Below, one piece after another: positions 57,379 through 64,000 of a stretch of 64,000 nucleotides of DNA. The position numbers and the translations under genes are program-made. The stretch is from the NCBI RefSeq assembly GCF_028769735.1, contig NC_088173.1, positions 25,608,038 through 25,672,037 on the forward strand, given 5' to 3'. The stretch is from Zonotrichia leucophrys gambelii (taxonomy: Eukaryota > Chordata > Aves > Passeriformes > Passerellidae). Position 1 is the stretch's first letter. Each line of letters starts with the position of its first letter. Under the pieces are notes generated by a model. The model had not been told where the DNA came from and ran no database searches. It saw only the letters and a list, made by a program, of their open reading frames with translations.

Positions 57379-60300
57379 CTACACACTTGCCACAGTGTTG
57401 TCTCCATTGAGAGCAGCTCAAAGAGTCCATTTCTCTCCAGTTATACATCTTCTGTTTCTTAATTCTTCCTCCACAGGCAACAGTCATCAACAGTTCACGG
57501 CGTTTTCCCCTTTGCCTTACAGCCCACCTCTCTCTCATCAAACATACCACCCACATCCTCTTAACAGTCATTATGCTTACTTCACATTTGCACTTTGAAA
57601 TATCTTTACACCAATAACTAACTCACCCCTTTAAAAATGAGAGGAAAAAGAAAGGGGCAGGGAGGAAAAAAAAGAAGAAATAAAAAAAAAAAGAAATAGG
57701 TGAAAAAAAGCACAAGCATTTTTGAAGTATGTGTTCTCAGGTAGCCACAAGTTAATGGCAACATATAAGCATAAGGAATGACACTTTGGCCATCAACACT
57801 AAAGAATAAAGGTAGCACTGAATACAGACAAGGGGGAAAAACACCCCACACAACCCATAAATACATTTAAATCATTCACCAGTTGATTCACCAAGGGTTA
57901 AATTTGATACTGAGTGAAACCAACCCTGTTGCAAAGGACCAGAACAACATTCTGGTGCATCACTCCAGTCCCGCTCAAACTTTTAATTGGATCCTGACCT
58001 AAAATGCATGGACAGTTGGCTGGTGCAGCCCTCAAAACCCCGACAGCAGGGCTGGGAGGGAACTTGAGTGGTGCACAGGATTTTGCCCTGCTTTGCACAT
58101 GGGGTGAATTTCAGCTGTAACATACTATGACTGCACCGTGAAACATATAATACTAGCAGCTTGTGAGCCCTGACATGGAGGGCTTGACTCTAATCCAAGA
58201 TATGTGGTTACACATCACCCCATCCACTGGAGAAATTCACCACTGGGCATACATGGAGGAGCACCATATTACCAGAGCTTTTTTCTGGCGACCTTTTGTG
58301 GCATTATCTGCTGGGTCCAGCTTGACTCAAGCCCAGAGATCGGTTCTGTAAAGGGAAGAACCTGGTGCTCAGGTCTGCAAGGCATTCAGCACTCTGGGAT
58401 GAGTTCAGCAAAGCTTTGCATAGATGAGGGAAAGAAAAAAATCCTTCCACTGAAGTCCCCAGGAAACTGCTTAAGTATCTGAAGTTGGAGATGCATGTGA
58501 AGGCTTTGCTGGGTTATCGAAGCACCTTGCAAAACTGACCCCTTGATGTAAACAAGAAGTCTTTTTAGTAATAGACAAAATCAAGTAAACACTGTTTGAC
58601 ATTAGGATTGACACATTCCACTGAAGTAAACTCCCCTGAGAAAATAAATAGCTGTTGGCATTCCCTCATTTCATTGCTTTCATCTCCACAGACAGTAAAA
58701 AAAAAAAAACCCTGCAAAATTTACCTCCAACAAACACGTGTTGAAATCCTGGGCAGTTGTTTTCTGTGCTTTTTTCTTTTCCTTTCAAGTACACCGGGTG
58801 AAACTGTAAACCTGAGGTTGTGTGTGCAAACCTATATCTTGTAAACTGCAACAGGAAACTCCGCTTCGAGCACCGATACAGGAAAAGGTAGGACAGGACC
58901 ATTATGGAACAGGGATGCTAGTATTATACTGAACATTCTGCACATGTGTATGTCACAGGGAACCAGCCACTCTGGTACCTGCACTGTCCTGCAGTCCCAA
59001 GTACTGTTCTGTCTAACACTGACACTCGAATCACAACACCTATGGACCTAGCAGTCATGAGAGAGGGGGAGAAGCATTCATCTCCTTTAAGAGGCAGTCA
59101 GCCCCAATCCCAGAGGGCAGGTAAAGCTTGTCATGCAGACTGTACAGCTGAAGAGCACAGGGATAAGCCTTACAAAATCTGTGCTCTTTAAAAAGAGTCA
59201 GAATATTCACTGGATTTGCACAATGATGAAAATTAGTGAGAAGGCACATGAGAAATCACTCGCTATCTGCACAGTTGTAGTGCATTTCATCCTGAGGGCA
59301 ATTACAACTTGTGCCTGTAAACAAATAAATTGCATTGAAATACCATCTCCCACACATGGTTGAAGACACTTCTACCTGAGTTTTCTGTACGTCATGAGTT
59401 ACTCGGGAAAATGAAAACCCAGGGCTTATTTTAAAAATGGGAAACACTGAAACTTTCCTAGCTGCAGAAAGCCTTGAGAACAGGGGGAGAAAAATCCCGC
59501 CTGCTGGCAAATGCTTAAATAAAGACTTCTGGGATTTGCATTTAGACTTTAAAATTCTAATCTGTTACTTCAAGAAAGCTTTATGTTATATAATTTAGGT
59601 TTGGTCTTACATTTATTTGCTTCCCAAAGTGCTTCATTTAGCCAAAATTTTGGGCAGGGAAGAGACTATTGAATTTTAGATTTGGTGTCATAATAACAAT
59701 TCTCTTTTGCTGAGACAAACTAGTTGCTGGTAACAAGAAACAATCAGTTTGAGCAGAGTTGGACATATAAATCACTGCACTGTCAGCAGTCTTATTGTAT
59801 ATTTTTTGTTCCAAAGGTAAATATTTTCTTAGCAAATCGTAATTGTAGCCCTCAGATAAACCTGTCAAACAGCTAAAGAAACAACTGCATAGTAATGAGG
59901 CTGTAACAGTTAAAAATTATTCTCACAGGGCAGTGACTAGGATTATGTTTTCAACAATGTTGCAATTGAGGGAGAATAGACTGCAATCTTAAAGGAAAAT
60001 AAATGCTGTTCTCTCCTTTAGAACCAGGATTTTAAAATATTACATTCAATTTCTGGTTTCCCAGTATTTAAACACTGTCCTAATTAAGGCAACTTGTGAT
60101 ATTCAACACAGTACAGAGGAGCAAACAAAAAATGAAAGCAATCAAATGTGTTTTCTGACATTTACACAGCTTGTTTTGAACCATGGCAAAAAATAAACAC
60201 TAAGGATAAATTTAACACTACAGCTCTCTTCCTTTGCAATTCCAACACTACAGCTCTCTTTCTTTGCAATTCCAAGTGAGAAGTAGAGAATACAAAAAAT

Positions 60301-63300
60301 CATCTGATTGCAAATTGTGACTAAAGTCTATATGGAAGACCCTAATTTAATGCAATAGGAGAGAGCTGAGAGCTTTATTTCCTTTTTGAAGAGCTGCAAG
60401 GCTGCACTGGATCATCACAACACATTCCAGGGACCTGAATGAAGCTGTGTGGTGATCCACACTGAAACACTGCTGCATTTACACCCTGCATTTTACAAAC
60501 AGCTGCAGTGGCATCACTGTCATTAGCTACCAGCACAGAGCAATGCCTAAAGCCTGCAGATCGGCTTCAGCACAAAAAGAACTTTGCACAAACTAATGCA
60601 GCAATTTAGTGCTGCTCACATAATTAAAAGTAGGCATACTCCAAAGGAGGGGGCATTTAGGAGAAAACAAGAAACTTACATGCTTGTTTTGTATGATGAA
60701 GCAAAAAAATTGAGAAAACTGTAGAAGCAGTTTTTAGGATTAATGTTGAAGAGTTACCAAGTGTATTTCAAATTAAAGAAGCATAATTCTTCTTCCTTAT
60801 CCCTGTGGAAAAACAAACAAACAAAACCAGAAAAGCATCATTAATAAAGCTGCCACAACAATCTGAACAATCTTTACTCCTCCAGGGAGGTGCATAAATG
60901 CCTCCTTTGTCCCCACACTACTCTTGCTCCTCATTTCCTGAGCCCCTGCCAAGGATCAGCCAAGGGCACCCAGGTTTTCAAACTGAGTCAGTTTTGGGCA
61001 GCCCTGGTGTTTTGAGCAGAGCCCATCCTTGCTGCTCAAGGTGTGGAACAGGCTGTGCCTTCCAACCCCACAGCTCCCAGCAGACAGGTCCTGGGGAGCC
61101 CCATGGACACAGGTGGAAAGAGGCCAATGTGACCTGTGTGGAATTTCAGTGATCCATGTGCTCAGTTAAAGACCTTCCCTTACCAGCACAGCATCCAGCA
61201 TGGAACACATCAGGAAAGGGGAAACAACCCCCCCAGTGCTGTAAGAACACTTCAATACTGGCTCAGGAAATCATCCTGGGCAGGAGGAGTCATTAAGGCC
61301 ACCAGGAACTTTTATTGGTACCAAGGCTCAGCACTATTGAAAAGTTTCCTAAATAGCCACACTTTTGAGCACAAAGTCACACTTATTTCCATTTGTAGAC
61401 TGATTTACTAGGTCAAATGTTAGAGCCTGTTTGGTTCTTGGAATATTCCAATATTTCCCATGAAAACTGGATAAATTCTTTACTAAATTCTCAGCAAAGG
61501 CATCACTATAAGTAAGTCCTATGCATACTACACTGTAAGTTGACTTGGCTTAGTAATGTGGAGCATACATCCTGCTGAACAGGGAACAACTAAAACAAAG
61601 TTGGCAAAAATTCCAATTTATGAACCTTTAAAATAATTTTTACATACTATCCACACAAAATTAATTTTTAAAGGAAAGCATAGATTATGTGATAGCAGTT
61701 AGGGAGAAAACACAACTGATAAGTATATTTGCGTATGCATTCCTGTACCTGTAAGGTGTTTATGCTCATGGTTTAAACAGAACAATAAAAAATACCCTTC
61801 TAATATTGGCAGTACAATTTACTAGTTACTTTCTACTTTGCTACCTGTTCTTTTCTCATTTATTTGCCTAACACGTGGCAGCAACTCCAGAGGGTAAAAT
61901 ATGGGAACAGATCAAAAGTTAAAACCACATTTTCATTCACTCATACTGGGAATGAGCTCCTGTCAGGCAGTTCACTCTTACAGGTCAGTTCTGTCGAGGT
62001 CTGGGTGCAGGTTTATTTGAACTGAAAACTAGCATCAAGGAAGAAGTGCAGCTGGAAAGGATGATGTTGTTAAAGCTCCCCATTTACTGTGAGTGAAGAA
62101 GAGGGGGAGAGAAGCAACCATAAGATATCACCCAGAAATATGCTCGTATTTTCCACTATTTCCTGCATATCAAAAACTTAAGAATAGCTCAGAAATGGCA
62201 GCTTGGATTTTGTCAGAACACAAACTGCTGGGATCCATTTTATCCCAATGATTATGCAGGAAAGAGCGCCAGATACAAGGGGGAGTGCTGCAAGAGCAGC
62301 AGATGTGCAGGGGATTTGGTGTCAATCCACCACAGGCATCACACCTTCAGCAAAACTTCAGGTCCCACTGACCTCCCACAGGTGACAGAGACCAAGATGG
62401 AGCAGTCCTTAACACAGTGACACATTTGTGAATGAAGATGTGAAAGAAATAGAGCAAAGAAAAGAAGAAGAGAGTATGTGCAGTGCAGAAAGGAATTCAG
62501 GAGTGGAGAGAAAAAACATTCACTCAGCTCATTTTGCCTAGTTAAAAAAAGGGACCTGAAAGGACAGGACTTTATACAATTCTTGCACTCAGAGGATGAA
62601 GTCTGGCTGGTTTCAAATCCATGTTAGCATCTGCACAGCATTGCTGCAATGAAAAAACCCTGGTCTGGTGTGAAAGCAACTAACTGGAATAAAAAAAAGT
62701 TAACAACAGTTCACCCTTAGATTCACATGAAATTATACTGATGTTCCTGGGGAAAAACACCACACTGAGCAAACAAAGGCTTTGCATTGGGAATGGAATG
62801 ACAAAAGATAAAGGAAAATAATGGAAAACAAAAGTAGACATCAAAAGAGAGAAGAAGTTGAAAAATTATCCACAGGGACATGAAAGTTATGTAGGTGAAT
62901 GAAAATAACAGGAAGAAGAAGGCTACAGATGTGATTCCTCAGTGGCATATACCTAATTTTCCACAGAGACATAAGATAGTAAGAAATAAACAAAGTCTAA
63001 TGACAAGTTAAACACATCCTGCAGCAAGCAGGTAAAATTATTTCTTTCAAGACTGTCAGAACAGGTCAAGGGAAAAAAGTGCATGCATTGTCCAGCAGCA
63101 GGACACCTCCCTCAGCAGGTCTGGGACAGCCCATGGGGGCACCCCTGTCTGTATTGGACAACAATGCCTTGGCATGATCAAAGATTGATCAGGATGGTGA
63201 AATGAAACTCAAGGCTGCACACTGGTGCATGACCTTCTGTACTGAGCATGCACCACCAGCGTTTTGGGGCAGCTTTCACACAGTTCTGCCGTGCAGAGCT

Positions 63301-64000
63301 CTGACACAGCACAACAAAGCAGGGCTGCTGTTTTAACTTCACCACGGAGAAAGAGCAATTTGGTGAGAGCATCACCTGCCTCACCAGGCACTGAAGGCAA
63401 GCTAAAAACATGATAACAGGATAACCCTTTGGGAACTGAGGGGCAGGGCACACCAGGAAATATGATGTTTTTCACTTTTAAAGAGTGAAAAAGACAAGAA
63501 AAGCTGAAGGGTTTTGTTTAGTTACTGTTACAAATACATGTACTATGCACCCTATCTTTTCAAAAACATCACATCTCTAATCTGAAATCTAACAAATTCC
63601 TTCTGCTGGCCATCTCAATCCAGCCTCCAGACTAAAGGGAAAATAATGAACTACTTTTTGCCATTTCATCTAGGTTCTAGATTTTACTGGCAAGATGAAC
63701 TCAAAGCACAGCAGAGCTCAAGTTAAACTGGCATGTTGCCTGTCCTGAGTGATCTGTAAGGGCCAATGAAAACAACTTCCTCCACAGCCAGGATAAAAGA
63801 ATGGAACTTTCAACATAAAATAATTACAAGCAGAGAAGCAAGTGTATAAATTACATCAATAGAGTTTCATTCAACAAATAATCTACTATGCAGTAAATGA
63901 TGCGAGCTAAAAAAAAAATATTTTAAAGCAAAATAAATAACCCAAGTGCTGGAAGACAAAATTTACCCTCAGGCATGCAACTGGGCAAAGCTCAGCCCAA
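57379..64000. other. Intergenic DNA to the right edge, no gene recognised
   Basis: Open frames are short and show no known domain. DAPP1, expected next on the plus strand in human order, is not seen. A 30-bp tandem duplication at 60,214 is listed separately. Confidence 0.5.
60214..60273 (+). repeat. Two-copy 30-bp tandem duplication
   Basis: A 30-nt unit starting aacactacagctctctt and ending ctttgcaattcc occurs twice back to back (60,214-60,243 and 60,244-60,273) with one C/T difference. Probably a recent local duplication. Confidence 0.95.

Overview
The window is vertebrate nuclear DNA from a bird, most likely a passerine. Genes are split by GT-AG introns. The interspersed repeats are CR1 LINEs, which dominate avian genomes, plus one LTR fragment that resembles an abundant LTR family I know from songbird genomes. 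Gene order matches the conserved tetrapod block (human 4q23): class I alcohol dehydrogenase on the minus strand, TRMT10A on the minus strand, MTTP on the plus strand.

Layout. 1-996: a pyrimidine-rich microsatellite inside the last visible ADH1 intron; exons 8-9 lie beyond the left edge. 996-8327: ADH1 coding exons 7 to 1, minus strand. 8.5-16.8 kb: intergenic DNA with CR1 copies, one interrupted by an LTR fragment. 16,859-22,488: TRMT10A coding exons 8 to 2, minus strand; its non-coding first exon and CpG-island promoter lie near 23.7 kb. 23.8-27.5 kb: intergenic DNA ending in the MTTP proximal promoter. 27,703-52,895: MTTP, all 18 coding exons, encoding 893 residues with every splice junction in frame, poly(A) signal at 53,106. 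53.1-64 kb: no gene I can name, apart from one weak candidate terminal exon on the minus strand at 57.25-57.38 kb.

The genes are not an operon and share no pathway beyond liver expression of two of them. ADH1 is a cytosolic zinc dehydrogenase for alcohol and retinol. TRMT10A is a nuclear/cytosolic tRNA m1G9 methyltransferase with a housekeeping-type promoter. MTTP is an ER-lumen lipid transfer protein needed for apoB lipoprotein assembly, with a liver/intestine-type promoter.

I found no convincing new multi-gene system. The most unusual signals are several short perfect inverted repeats in and just after MTTP (one 19-bp-arm hairpin lies 40 nt before exon 5), a 42-codon coding-like frame directly after the ADH1 exon 6 donor, and the candidate exon at 57.3 kb. 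All splice coordinates were read by eye from reading frame and splice consensus; family comparisons are from memory of the human proteins.
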